Positions 10,831 to 21,615 of a stretch of 64,000 bases of DNA are shown here, one piece after another (within the stretch, counting starts at the first letter, position 1; each line of letters opens with the position of its first letter). The stretch is taken from positions 49,350,501 through 49,414,500 of the forward strand of contig NC_077240.1 of the NCBI RefSeq assembly GCF_947179165.1, written 5' to 3'. The notes beneath the pieces are model-generated. The model was not told where the DNA came from. It searched no databases and saw only the letters and a list, made by a program, of their open reading frames with translations. Both the position numbers and the translations under genes were made by a program. The stretch is from Solanum dulcamara. Lineage: Eukaryota > Streptophyta > Magnoliopsida > Solanales > Solanaceae.

Positions 10831-12887
10831 TTCGTCCTTGGAATGTCTACAGACCGTGTCTAGTAGAGTCTTGTTTATCGGTGTGTTGTGCACCACATCT
10901 ATAGACAGGAGGCTACAGGACATTTAGGATGTTACTTTCTTTCATATCTAAGATCGTGTGATAGAGCTGAGCCATAGGAAATAAAATTCCTCATACTAAC
11001 CTACGATTTTAGTAGGAGGACAATGCCGATAGAAGAAAGTAACTAACAATATTGGATGTTACGAAGCACGCAAGTAAGCAAAGGCACGAAGGACCTATGT
11101 CAGGTAAGGTGTTGCAATACAATTGATATATAAAGTTGGGAAATGAAAGGAAAATTATACAAGAAAGTGCAACAGGTGCAGTTCGAGGGGACATACGAGG
11201 TAAGTCCATGTTCATACTGCTAATGTGGGTGCCCTGTGTGGCTGCGATATGAGATGATATGAATATATATGTGTGCCCTAGGTGGCTGCAATATGATATG
11301 ATACGAATATATATTTGTGTGCCCTATAAGGCATTGTTGGTAATTTCTGTGTGCAGCTGTTGAGATAGTAAGAAATACAGAGGAAACTCTGCCCAAATTT
11401 TCCTAGAATTAAGAGGAGAATGAGATACAGGGCTGTAGTATATCTTGCAAGGTTGTTCTCGCAACAATGATGAGATTTGACTAAACGAGTATGGCTGACC
11501 TCGAGAAATAAGTTAATTGTTGAGTTAATGGCAATAGAAACTAGGAGGTCGATACTGGAATAGTAGAACAAAGTTAGAAAGGACCTATAAGCCAAAGAAG
11601 ATGACTCAGAGAGGACTGATAGATCGGGATAAAATGATATAGCAAGGCATCGCCTGAATTAATACATAGGGATAGACTATGAGAAGTTATAGTTGAAGGA
11701 AGTAACAATATGATTAAGACAAGGGTACGAGGGATAAAGAATTGTGATGGATATGAAGTAATAATGAGACAGCTTGTGAAACATTAAGGATAATACCAAC
11801 TAAGAAAGGTAAGTAGCCCATAGTAAGAATCGTGAAGAAGGTCAAGCGGTGTTATACTATGGGACTGAGTGCGAACAGGGTACTAGGTAAATGTAACAAA
11901 CACCGTTATGAGAATAAGTAAAGTATAGTAAGGAATTAATTAGAAGGTATAAAGTGGTCTATGTAAATGGAATGTAGAGATAGGTGTGGAACGGAAAAGC
12001 AAGCTATGGAACAAATAAGGGAGATTTATCAAGTTCCGTAAGGAAAGTTTCGAATAAAGGTTATATGATGACAAAAAGGATAGCTAGTGCAGGGAAATAA
12101 AGGGTAATATGGAATTCCTTACGCCCAACCAAAAATGGAAATGTGCTGAAGGAATAATACAGAAGTTCTAATAGAAGCACTCAAGATAGATGTGATTAAT
12201 TAAGTATGAGTATCGAACAAAAAGGGAGATAAACAGTTACGAATTGAAAGTATAGTATGATGAAAGAGTAATAAGATAAGGCCCCTACTACAACGAAGTT
12301 AATAAACGTGACTCCACCTTGATGATTAGTGAGATCCTGCAAGGAGAGGGTATGTCGATTTGCAAAACAACTACTGCATTGTGAGGATATTAGAAGAATA
12401 AGTTGTATCCACGGGAATAAAGTTAGCATAATGAAGAAGCTTGGAACATGAGTCATTAAAGTATAAGTACACTCAAATGGGGAATTTTCACCAATTATGA
12501 GCCCCCGCTAATTACTGATTGGGATGAATGGAATGTGGCTTTGAATGCACTGCTACGTTATGGATATTACTCGAGTATCAATCGATAGATGAGATTTTAT
12601 ACGATATATTCCAAATACTAAAGCACCCTATGGTGGTGCTAGGGTTTCCTATAAAGGCAACCTAACGTATAGAAGATTTAACAGAACATGTAGATATGGT
12701 GCAGCACGTTAAATATGTTGGAGTGGAATCATTCGCGTGTGAATAGCTGAAAATAAACGGAGGATGACATGGGCACACCCTAAAAGGAGGGAAGTGGACA
12801 AGAGAAGTACACGCGTAAGAGAAAATCAACTGACGCTATCGTATGTAAATGGGAACGCTTAAACTTCAAATGAGACCCCATAAGGGA
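10831..12887 (+). other. Non-coding interior of element C, homologous to B
   Basis: No gag, protease or RT could be recognised. Long parts align with B: 11383-11560 with 16267-16460, 11757-11870 with 16640-16760, and 11995-12070 with 16887-16980, with shared blocks such as ATGGAACAAATAAG. A second conserved block (11040-11400) matches the leader. Because the same non-coding sequence is shared by separately inserted copies, it was non-coding before C transposed. Confidence 0.7.
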
Positions 12888-12993
12888 TGGACGTGATCAT
12901 ACCTGCACTAATGCACCAGATTCTATCAAAACTCCAAAGTCAAGCGTGCTTGGGTGAGAGTAGCACTAGGATGGGTGACCCTCCTAGGAAGTG
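12888..12993 (+). pseudogene. 5S rRNA-derived sequence inside element C (sense to the element)
   Basis: The stretch aligns with about the first 105 of 120 nt of plant 5S rRNA: GATCATACC, GCACTAATGCACC, AAGCGTGCTTGGG, GAGAGTAG, CACTAGGATGGGTGACC and GGAAGT in order and at the right spacing. The A box, intermediate element and C box of the Pol III internal control region are nearly intact. The last 15-18 nt are not recognisable. There are several substitutions in the first half (CAGATTCTATCAAAACTCC). It lies in the non-coding interior, not in a 5S array, so it is a captured copy. Transcription is possible but not shown. Confidence 0.88.
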
Positions 12994-13565
12994 AAAAAGG
13001 GAACATAACAAGTATGACAAAAAGAGATTATAAAGGTGTGTTAGTACAATGACACATATAGAACAGAGTAAGCCAAGAGCAGAAAAGATTATGACTGAAA
13101 TACAACGCACTTCGTGAAAATGGCACAAGAATAGTTGTGCAGCTTACGAACATTGGCATACTAAGAGCAAGGTCAAATGATTACTCGATAAAAGGAAGTC
13201 AGTAATAGCAATGTGATTTCCATATTTAGAATCTATTAAAGAAAAGTGTAAGATGGTTCGAGGCAGAACTATTAAGATATAATCGATATTTAGGACAAAA
13301 GCCATAGCGGAGCCCTAACCTCGACCGAAGGAGGTAAGCCGCTATTATAGCGACACTAAAGCATTTTCTGAATGCCTTTACATACCTACACATGTTTGTG
13401 TAAGAATTACAGTATAATGTGTGTTAATAAAACTAGAAAGAAGATCTGAGTAAAAGAGCAAGATAGCATACCTAAGGTGTTACAAGTTGAATTAAGAGGA
13501 GTTGTATAATGGCTTAAACGAAGAGGAGCATCAGAGGCTTGATAGCCTATTACGGGGGATAGAAA
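12994..13565 (+). other. Unassigned interior of element C
   Basis: About 570 bp between the 5S-like sequence and the integrase remnant. There is no reading frame or domain I can support. It contains a small CG-rich stretch (CATAGCGG ... CCGCTATTATAGCG, 13300-13350) able to form a hairpin. Confidence 0.5.
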
Positions 13566-14426
13566 TCCCGACTCGGAGATGGAAGGTGCTTAATGTAGGT
13601 TATAGTGCAGGCTGACCTCGCACTCTACGGAAGTATAAGTTCATATAGGTTATGGTAGATAAGCTGACAAAATTAACCCAATTTCTTCCAATCAGAAAGG
13701 TATATTCAGCTAAGGGTTATATGAGATGACATAGCAAGGAAACAATAAGATTTCACAGGGTTCCCACATCTATTATCTCGGATGGGGAAGTTCAATGTAC
13801 GGCTAATCGCTGGAGATCATTCCGGTAAGGATTGGGAACAAAGGTGAATCTTAGTACGATATTTCGCCCTTCGATTAATGAATAGGACCAGAGGGGATCC
13901 AGTAAATGATTGATGAAGTAAAGTTTAATTCGGGACAAGCTACCAATTAGAAGCCTAGATTCAGCAAGAAGGGGATACATTGATCCTTGTCAGGGCATTT
14001 GTAGAATAGATAAAGCTGCCTATGAGTGGGACCTACCATCCAATTTGAAACAATACATTCAGTTTTCATAAATCAATGCTCCGCAAGAATGTAAACGATG
14101 CTCCCAGAATATTTCCCATGGAGGAGGTCCACATAATAGGGAGTTATCCTATAAGGGGAAACCCATTTCCATCCGTGATCAGCAAATTAAACGGGTTGCG
14201 AACTAAGGACATAGTTTCCATCAAGGTACTGTGGTGGAATAAGAATCGTGAAGCCATAACCTGGGAAGTTAAAGAAGACATGAAAAAAAGGTGTTTGTAC
14301 CTATTCTCGAAGTCTACAGATAACCCCCAGTCTTGGAACTCGTATATTAATTACTTGGATGAAAATGTATGTTATTCCAGTAGAAAGGAATCTCCCTACA
14401 ATTTGTATGAAGTCTTAAGGGAGTGA
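13566..14426 (+). pseudogene. Element C integrase remnant with chromodomain-like C-terminus
   Basis: Integrase core motifs can be read across frames: an LPRTLRKY-like block near 13617, VMVDKLTKLTQFLPIRK near 13640-13700, and HRVPTSIISD near 13755-13785 (the second catalytic Asp). The middle of the core with the catalytic Glu is deleted. The C-terminal tail is open from 14076: MLRKNVNDAPRIFP, then VSIKVLWWNKNREAITWEV, the conserved VLWRN...TWE signature of chromovirus-type integrase tails. The frame ends just before the filler and truncated LTR. Confidence 0.85.
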
Positions 14427-14448
14427 TGAGACAGCTTGTGAAACATTA
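14426..14448 (+). repeat. 23-bp templated filler at the C deletion junction
   Basis: The 23 bases from ATGAGACAGCTTG to ACATTA are identical to 11764-11786 in the interior of the same element. They lie exactly between the end of Pol and the truncated 3' LTR, where the polypurine tract and 1.9 kb of LTR are missing. Confidence 0.8.
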
Positions 14449-16266
14449 GGAAGTGATGAGTATGTAAGGCTATCCTTCCCTTCACTTGGCGTGTCTTAGT
14501 CCTAAATATGAGGTGTACATAACATGTGGGGACGAATCTACTCACGAATTTCCGAATATGATTCATGACCCCTACCTACTTCTGGAGGTGAAAGCTCCTA
14601 TGCTAATTGAGTTAGTATCTCTCACGGTCTCCTAGATAATGGAAGGTAGAGGGTATGTAAAGCTAATTCCTTGCTCTTGGCATATACTTAATAGAAGTGC
14701 AATATGTATATCTGCGTATGCGAGTGGGGATAATCCCATTCATAAGGCCCCGAGCATAACTCCTAATTCTTATCCATTGCTGAACACTAGGACGCCTACG
14801 ATAGGTGAATTATTGTCTCTGAAACTCCTTTGGGATAGGCAGGGACAAACAGGTGAGTCCTACCCTTTCTTTCTTTTGACATGTCTTAAAGAAACTGATA
14901 CATGATACGAGCTCTAGAGTAAGTCCATTCTTAAGCTCCGAATACGCTATATGTCTCATATTCACTCCTTGGCAGGAAAACTCTCATCGTAGTTGAGCTA
15001 CCTTCCCTGAACCGTCTATAGGTCAGTTAATAGTGGGACTTAGAGCTCCTATTCCTAAGGACTCTGTGATAACAGATGTTTATGATTTCCTTAAGCCGGG
15101 TGGCATTGCCCTAAAATATGTCTATAATTCCTGAGACTTCACTTAATATAGCCCTAGTGGCACTCAAAGGGCACCTAAGATGATTATTATCCTGATCCAC
15201 GAACAATAATTCAGTATGATTACCCTAGTGAGTCTCAGATAATGATCTACCTATATATGATGATTATGACACCGAGTCCTCTAATGGGATGGTACGGTAT
15301 ATGATGATATAATTATAACACTGAGCCCCCTAGTGGGCCGGGTACTGTATATGATGATATGATTATAACACCGAGTCCCTTAATGGGCCGGGTACAGTAT
15401 ATGATGATATGATGATAACACCGAGTCCCCTAATGGGCCGGGTACAGTATGTGATGATATGATTATAACACCGACACCCATACTGGGCTGGGTACGGTAT
15501 GATATGTAATGATAGATAGGCATGCATGTGAAAGCATAATAATGTAATTGTAACATATGACACGACGCCGTATGCGATGACATGGTAACACCGAGTCCCC
15601 TAGCAGGCCGGATACAGTATATGAAGATGGTGTACATGCCCTTATGTTATAAGATGCAGGTATAGTGCCTTATTAATTGTTTTACTTGTTCTCTGCATCC
15701 CTATTTCATTTGGTCTCTCAGTTATGATGCGTTATGCTTTATATACTCAATACATATATCGTACTGACCCCTCATTCCACGGGGGGCTGCGTTTCATGCC
15801 CGCAGGTACAGATGTCCATTCTATAGATCCGTTAGCTTAGGATTTCCTCTCAGCTATGTTGGAAGTGCTTCACTGTTCTAGAGCCTAATTTTTGATACTG
15901 GTCACTTAAAGTATATGTTTGTATATTCAGGGGTATGGCGGGGGCCCTATCCCACTATATGTTGTTGTTACTATTCCTAGAGGTCTGTAGACATATGGAT
16001 GTGGGATGTTTGTGAGTTCCTTTTTATTGTACCTATACGGCATTTTGTGAATATAGGTATATTACAGCAGCCTTGTCGGCTTGCATGCCTTTATGTGATA
16101 TGAAACGAGTGAAAGAGGCCACACATGCACGAAAAAGTTTTAACTCATTGGGGTTTATGCGAGTAGAATCACCTTGTTCATAGTTCAGTATGACTACAAC
16201 TGATAGGTAGGTATACGGGGGTCCAGGTCGGACCCCAGTCGCGGCCTACGGGGTTGGGTCGTGACA
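14446..16266 (+). repeat. 3' LTR of element C, 5'-truncated
   Basis: It aligns with 9042-10812 of the 5' LTR at high identity; the first 1929 bp, including the promoter zone, are absent. It ends GGGTCGTGACA, followed by ATACA. The intact downstream end and target duplication show the loss happened after integration. Confidence 0.9.
15268..15515 (+). repeat. 50-bp minisatellite in the 3' LTR of C, about 5 units
   Basis: Same unit as at 9865 (ACACCGAGTCCC ... GGGCCGGGTAC). One extra unit compared with the 5' LTR accounts for the ~47-50 bp offset of all sequence downstream. Confidence 0.8.
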
Positions 16267-16271
16267 ATACA
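16267..16271. repeat. Target-site duplication of element C, right copy (ATACA)
   Basis: It follows the terminal TGACA of C, after which B's leader continues with GAGGAAACTC. Confidence 0.9.
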
Positions 16272-18640
16272 GAGGAAACTCTTCCCAAATTTTCTTAGAA
16301 ATAAAAAGAGAATGAGATACAGGGCTGTAGTATGTCTTGAAGGGTCGTTCCCATAATAAGGATGAGATTTGGCTAAACCATGAATAAGGATGACCTCGAG
16401 AAATAAGTTAATTGTTGAATTGATGGCAATAGAAACTAGGAGGTCGATATTGATATGGTAAACCGAAGTTGGAAAATACTCGTGACCCTAGGGAGATAAT
16501 TTAGAGGAGACTAGTAGTTTTTGATAGAACGATATATTAAGGCACCAATGGAATTGATACATAGGGATAAACTGTGAAGAACTATAATTAAAAAGAGTAA
16601 CAGTATGTTTAAGACAAGAGTGCAAGGGAAATAGAATTGTGATGGATATGAAGTATTAATAGGACAGCTTAGGAGATATTAAGGATAAGACTAACTAAGA
16701 AGGGTAAGTAACCCATAGTAAGAATCATGAAAAAGCTTAAGAAGTGTTATACTATGGAGTGTAATATGATTAGGATATGATGTGAATATAACGAGGATTG
16801 TTATGAAAATAAGTAAAGCCTAATGAGAAAGTGGCTAGTGATAGAACATGGTCCATGTAATAAAAATATAAGGGTAAGTGTGAAATGGAAAAGCGGGCTA
16901 TGGAACAAATAAGAAAGACTTATCAAGTTCCATAGGGAAAGTTGCGAATAAAGATTATGCGATAACAGAAAGGATAGTGAGCACAAGGAAAGAAAGAGTA
17001 ACTGAAAGTAGTAAGCAAGAAGAAAGTGAGATGACAGTGTAACAATAGGTCATGACATATGTAACCAAAGATACGAATTCTAAAAGTGACAGAACTACAA
17101 AAGATCAAGATGTAGAAGGATGAGCAACGAGATAGAATGGGTGTTAGGGAATGATTGGTATGATATGAATAAAGATGGATGGACAGAATACATTTTGGAA
17201 ATGAGAAAAAGGATTATGTGAAAGTAATGCATTCCGAATAATACAGAGGTAGTATAAGATCCCTCTTGTGCAGAATAAAAGATAGACATAGACGGGATAA
17301 ATGATAAGAGAAATCTATGGAAGCACCAAAGATAGATATGATTAAATAAATACAGATACAGAATAAAAGGGGAACATACAATATGAACTTAAAAGTGCAT
17401 TACGACTACATGGTTATAAGGTAAGGCCCTGATTGAGACGAACTTGGTATGTTGTTGAGAAAATTAAAAGTCGGTGTTGGGTACACAATAAGGGCAAGGG
17501 GTATAAGGTATAAAGGGGTGGTGCGTGCACACAACATTGCCCCGACAATAGTGGAATCCTTAAGAGACAAAGATGGTAAACTTAAGGAATAAATGGTGCA
17601 ATATACATTCATCCCAAGAAACAAAGGATATAGGTTGGGATAAAGCTACTTCTACAAGAGAACCTTGGACAATTATCGTCGAAATATAAGTATTGCCTAA
17701 TTGAAATTGGAACGAATAAAAGTGCTAGTTAACTTTTGATAAAGATAAGTGGAGTGTGGTCGTGGATGAGTTGTTCCATGGGTCATATTACACAAGTACA
17801 GATTAATAGATAAGATATCGTACTATGTATGGAAAGGTTCTCGTCGCTTCATGACTTAGTCAAGATTTCGTAATACAGAATTAAGTTATAAAGGATGAAG
17901 AAAGAGATGGACATGATACGGTACCAAGCAGAGTGGGAAAAGAGATTGGATGAGTTTTGAGATTGGACAAAGGTATAAGTACCCCCCCCCCCTTAAGAGG
18001 GGAAGCAGGTGATAAGAATGCAAGGGCAACATGGAAACAATGGATACTACAATATAGTGGACATGGATATTTAAACTTCAAGAAGATCCCATGCTGAAGC
18101 AAGTTAGAAGGGATGAAAGCCAACATAATGGGATAGAAGTCAAAATGGTATTTAAGGTGGTGTCAAGAAGTTTTTGGCAAAACCCTACACGATATAACGT
18201 TAGAAGATGGGTGTGTATAAAAAAGAAAGGGTACAACCAGGGAAGGGTATCGAATAACTCAAGAGATCGTGTGAAGGATAACGATACCATGTGGGGTCAA
18301 AAGCCAAGATGTTGGCTATAGCGTTGGTCACAAATAATGTTGCGATAGATAAATAACCAAGGAAAGGGATAGCAAGCCTCCTATGATTGGAAGTGAGAAG
18401 AACAAGGAGTGAATAAAAGAAAAGAAAGAAGTATAATAAGATGGGACAAGTGAGTTTCAAGGTGAATGAGATAGGTGAAGAAAAATGAACCCAGAGATGA
18501 AAAGACTACGTCTACCTCTTACAAGTTGTACCGACAGGGTTATGCAACCTATGAATATGTATGTGTTACGTATAGGGCCAAGTGAGTAAGTACGTGGTAA
18601 AAGGAATAAGGGTTCAATAAGGACAATACAGTTATAATAT
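16272..18640 (+). other. Non-coding interior of element B
   Basis: There are no RT, protease or integrase motifs. It is homologous to the C interior in its first 700 bp. Further on it matches I and, inverted, H: for example ACAAAGGATATAGGTTGGG near 17624, GTTCTCGTCGCTTCATGAC near 17836, and GTTGCGATAGATAAATAACC near 18340. A poly-C run lies at 17981-17992. The pattern fits a non-autonomous lineage whose interior is conserved as sequence rather than as protein. Confidence 0.7.
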
Positions 18641-18716
18641 TTTGGATACATTACAAAGAGGTAGAGAAGAGATATCCGTACTTGTTCCCTATATCCAAAG
18701 GTAGTCTAAACTCCTA
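18641..18716 (+). pseudogene. Element B Pol C-terminal tail remnant
   Basis: A short frame (EVEKRYPYLFP ... SLNS, then a TAA) matches the extreme C-terminus of the gypsy integrase as seen in element A (KKKYPYVFP ... SSLNS, stop near 24970). The rest of integrase is missing, so B retains only the last ~25 codons before the polypurine tract. Confidence 0.7.
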
Positions 18717-18801
18717 AAAGGATTGGAAGACAACAGTTATAGAGAACTCCCAAAATCCTCGTAAAACCCTATAAGATGAGTTAACATTCGAGAACGAATG
18801 T

Positions 18802-18818
18802 TCTAAAAGGGGGAAGAA
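18802..18818 (+). other. Polypurine tract of element B
   Basis: A purine-rich run (AAAAGGGGGAAGAA) lies immediately upstream of the LTR start TGTTATACC. The preceding palindrome-like ATTCGAGAACGAATG also precedes the polypurine tract in I (61403 onward). Confidence 0.85.
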
Positions 18819-19336
18819 TGTTATACCCCGTACTTTTATACCTTGAAAGGTTCTTAAGATTCTTTGAAGTCACCATGTGATCCAGATAATCTATAACGCT
18901 ACCAAACAACTCTAAGTAAGGGAGAATGTGACAACCCATAGTAGGGAAGATTGGAAATATGGTTATAAGAATCCGGAAGAAGTTGGAGGCCAAGTAATGA
19001 GTCTAGGACTTGACTTACGTACATAATCTACCAACTTGAAAATCTTACATTCATAAGCTACTTAATTTCATACCAAGCTTACATAGCAAGGATTACATCA
19101 ATTCATAAAGTAAGACGAGATTATGAACCTATGAGGAGGAAAAGAGAGTGACATGTGGCAGCATGAGAGAGTGCCACATGGCAGCAGATGGAAGTGCCAT
19201 ATAGAAGAAGATGGAGAAAGGGGTGGACCCCCCTTCCATGTGGCAGCCCCATATTGGAGGAGGGGATGTGGTGGCCCAATGAGGGCTTGACATATGTCAC
19301 CACTTAGGGGTTGACACATGTTACCCCCCTAAGGTA

Positions 19337-19370
<34 letters not shown>

Positions 19371-19476
19371 TTGATCTCTATATATGTTTATTCTGCAAAT
19401 ATGCTAATTTGAGTTATGGGTATGTATGGGTGTCCAAATAGGCATGAGTCGCAGCCTACGGGGTTGGGTCGTGACA
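18819..19476 (+). repeat. 3' LTR of element B, internally deleted (658 bp)
   Basis: The first ~520 bp match 3731-4290. The sequence then enters a TA run (19338-19369) and continues with what corresponds to 6510-6632 of the 5' LTR. About 2.2 kb are missing, with the joint at the TA repeat. The end GGGTCGTGACA and the GTATT duplication are intact. Confidence 0.9.
19338..19369. repeat. TA microsatellite at the deletion joint of B's 3' LTR
   Basis: Pure alternating TA of about 32 bp. The 5' LTR has only a short TATATATATA at the matching place. Confidence 0.85.
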
Positions 19477-19481
19477 GTATT
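19477..19481. repeat. Target-site duplication of element B, right copy (GTATT)
   Basis: It follows the TGACA end of B. Element A then resumes with CTTATATAAGTAGGCCATGG, matching gag of the other units. Confidence 0.9.
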
Positions 19482-19928
19482 CTTATATAAGTAGGCCATG
19501 GTAGAGGTCATGGTGGAGCTTCCAGTTTTAGGGATCCCTCGAACTACATATATGCTTTGGCTAGTAGATAGGATTAGGAGGCATCACCAAGTGTGGTTAC
19601 AAGTATGTTATCGATTTTATCTTAGGACATATATGCATTGATAAATCCAGGCTACACCTTATCATATATATCTCCTTTTATTTCTAGTAGAATCGGAATA
19701 GAGTCTGAGTTGATAGAACCATTTAAGGTAGCTACACTGATAGGAGATTCTGTTATAGCAAAGCAAGAATATAGAAATTGTTCGATAGACATATATAGTC
19801 ATCATACCTTGGCAGATTTGATAGAGTTAGATATGAATGATTTTGAGGTTATTATGGGTATGGATTGGTTATCTTCTTGTTATTCTAATGTTGATTGTAG
19901 AGACAAAATAGTTCATTTTCAATTCTAG
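19482..19928 (+). pseudogene. Element A unit 3: end of gag and protease remnant
   Basis: The gag tail (Ser-rich region lost, LDYIYALA-like) runs to about 19570. Protease motifs follow: the active-site triplet is NPG instead of DPG, so the catalytic Asp is gone, then LSYISPFISSRIGIESELIEP and VIMGMDWLSSCYSNVDCRDK. It ends in VHFQF and the shared TAG. Confidence 0.85.
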
Positions 19929-20780
19929 GGGAGTCAATTATAGAGTGGTTGGGGAATACGGCGTCGTTGAGGGGTAAGTTTATTTCATACCTCAAGGCAA
20001 GAAAGATGGTTAGAAAGGGTTATATTTATCATCTGGTTCGTGTGCAAGATTTGAAAGTAGAGGTACTGACTCTTCAGTCAGTTTCGGTAGTTAATAAATT
20101 TCTAGATGTATTCCCATATGAACTCCCAAGTATTCCTCCTGAGCGGGAGATAGAGTTCACTATAGATGTAGTGCCAGGTACTCAACCTATATCTATTCTT
20201 CCCTAAAGAATGGTACCCATAGAGCTGAACGAGTTGAAACAGGAACTGACAGATTTATTAGTAAAGGGCTTCATTAGGCCCAGCACATCACCTTGGAGAG
20301 CACCAATACTATTCATGAGAAAGTAAGATGGGTCGCTACGAATGTGTATTGATTATTGGCAGCTATACAAGGTGGTAATAAAAAATAAATATCCCCTTCC
20401 CAGGATTGATGATTTATTTGACCAGTTGCAGAGTGTTAAGTATTTCTCGAAGATAGACCTATGATCAGGCTTCCATTAGGTATGGGTAAAGGAAGTAGAT
20501 ATTTCAAAGACTGCATTCAGGACCCGATATGGGCATTATAAATTTAGGGTGATGTCTTTTGGGCTGACCAATGCTCCAGCAGAGTTTATAGATCTAATGA
20601 ATCGAGTGTTCAATCCATTCCTTGACCTATTTGTGATTGTATTTATTGATGATATTCTGGTCTATTCACTATCGGAAGAGGGGCATGAAGATTATTTAAG
20701 GACGGTACTTGGGGTTCTCTAGCACCAGAAGTTGTGTGCTAAGTTCTCTAAATGTTATTTCAGGTTAACTTCAGTAGCAT
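19929..20780 (+). pseudogene. Element A unit 3: reverse transcriptase remnant, truncated at the RT-gag joint
   Basis: The linker ([19 protein letters not shown]) and RT motifs are present: [19 protein letters not shown] and FIDD near 20642-20653. Stops replace Tyr near 20205, Lys near 20326, and other codons near 20462 and 20478. The RT stops at the joint GTAGCATTCTTGCATTTGAG (20774-20793) and switches to gag of unit 4. Confidence 0.85.
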
Positions 20781-21615
20781 TCTTGCATTTGAGACAGAAT
20801 GGCAGGAGTGTTCCAGATTATAGCCTTGAGTTTGATTCGTTAGCGAGACATGAGACCACTATTGTAGCTGAATAGGCTAATAGAGTGCATTATTATATGA
20901 TGGGGCTGGATCGTTATTTGATTGATAATTGTATGGTAATGGCCTCTATACCAGGTATGGATATTTCTAGGGTATAGGCATATACACAAGGGGTAGAGGA
21001 GTATCACAGAGGGCATCAGCCCAATATAGATCATGACAGATTCCAACATAAGAGAGCTAGATCGGTTGGGTATTTTACTGAGTTTCGAGGTGCGTGGCCT
21101 CAATAATACAATAGATATTTTCCTCAGTCAGCCTAGAGTTTACCTCCACAGTTTACAGGTAGGAGATTCGATAGCACAGGGTATTCAAGAGCTGGTCAGA
21201 TCTCTAGGGTTTAAGGTTTATGGATAAGCAGGGGTTTGCGCCAGTCGAGGCCGACGTTGACACTTAGAATTATAGTTGGGGATTGGGTGTTCTTAAAGGT
21301 GTCACCCATGAAAGGTGTCATGAGATGTCTCTGTGTTCTCATTATGGTAGGTCCCATTTTGGGGAATACCATTTTCCCAAAGGATCTTTCTTTACGAGTG
21401 GCCATCAAGGCCATATTATGAGGGAGTTTCCATTCGGGGGTAACCTAGGTAGTGCGGCTCAGCCTATTGGGTCAATTGTTGGTTCCTCTTCTTTGGTGGC
21501 TATGCGCCCTACACGGCAAGGTATTCATATATCAGCAGGCTATAGTAGAGGTGATGGTGGATCTTCCAGTTCTAGCAATCCCTCAAACCACATACATGTT
21601 TTGGCTAGTAGATAG
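20781..21615 (+). pseudogene. Element A unit 4: gag C-terminal half and zinc knuckle remnant
   Basis: Motifs are [15 protein letters not shown], a TAG near 20873, and a knuckle region around 21350-21430 (SGHQGHIMREF, with Cys lost at the same positions as in other units). The Ser-rich SSSSNPSNHIHVLAS leads to protease. An extra ~74 bp at 21252-21325, absent from units 2 and 3, encodes a piece of integrase rather than gag. Confidence 0.8.
21252..21325 (+). repeat. Integrase C-terminal fragment inserted in gag of unit 4
   Basis: The frame reads VGDWVFLKVSPMKGVMR, the conserved strand region of the gypsy integrase C-terminal domain just before the GPY/F-type motif. It is bounded by gag sequence on both sides (CCAGTCGAGGC before, TGTCTCTGTGTTCTC after). 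The same piece is missing from the integrase of this element, where SYADK runs directly into KKGKLSPRY near 24577-24585. Confidence 0.8.

Larger units (their letters stand above)
7113..16266 (+). mobile_element. Element C: LTR retrotransposon nested in B (9.15 kb)
   Basis: It is bounded by ATACA repeats. It has a complete 3.7-kb 5' LTR, a primer site, about 3.6 kb of interior with no intact gene, and a 3' LTR that has lost its first 1.9 kb. By eye the shared LTR parts are some 96-98% alike over several stretches, making it the youngest element here. Yet its interior is non-coding apart from a 5S-like sequence and a decayed integrase, so it probably moved with proteins supplied by relatives. 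Confidence 0.9.
3731..19476 (+). mobile_element. Element B: LTR retrotransposon nested in A (contains C)
   Basis: It is bounded by GTATT duplications. The parts are a 5' LTR 3731-6632, primer site at 6637, leader to 7112, element C (7113-16266), interior 16267-18818 and a 3' LTR 18819-19476. Without C it is about 6.6 kb. The interior holds almost no coding sequence, only a short Pol C-terminal tail near 18641-18716; RT and integrase are absent. By eye the shared first ~190 bp of its LTRs differ at roughly one position in ten, which makes B older than C and agrees with the nesting. Confidence 0.9.

Noticed and set aside
14076..14426. A stand-alone 116-residue gene
   Set aside because: It is the integrase C-terminal tail (VLWWN...TWEV) of element C.
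17981..17992. Poly-C run as a possible regulatory G-quadruplex
   Set aside because: It is a single homopolymer of about 12 C, without four separated runs, and is not kept in H or I.
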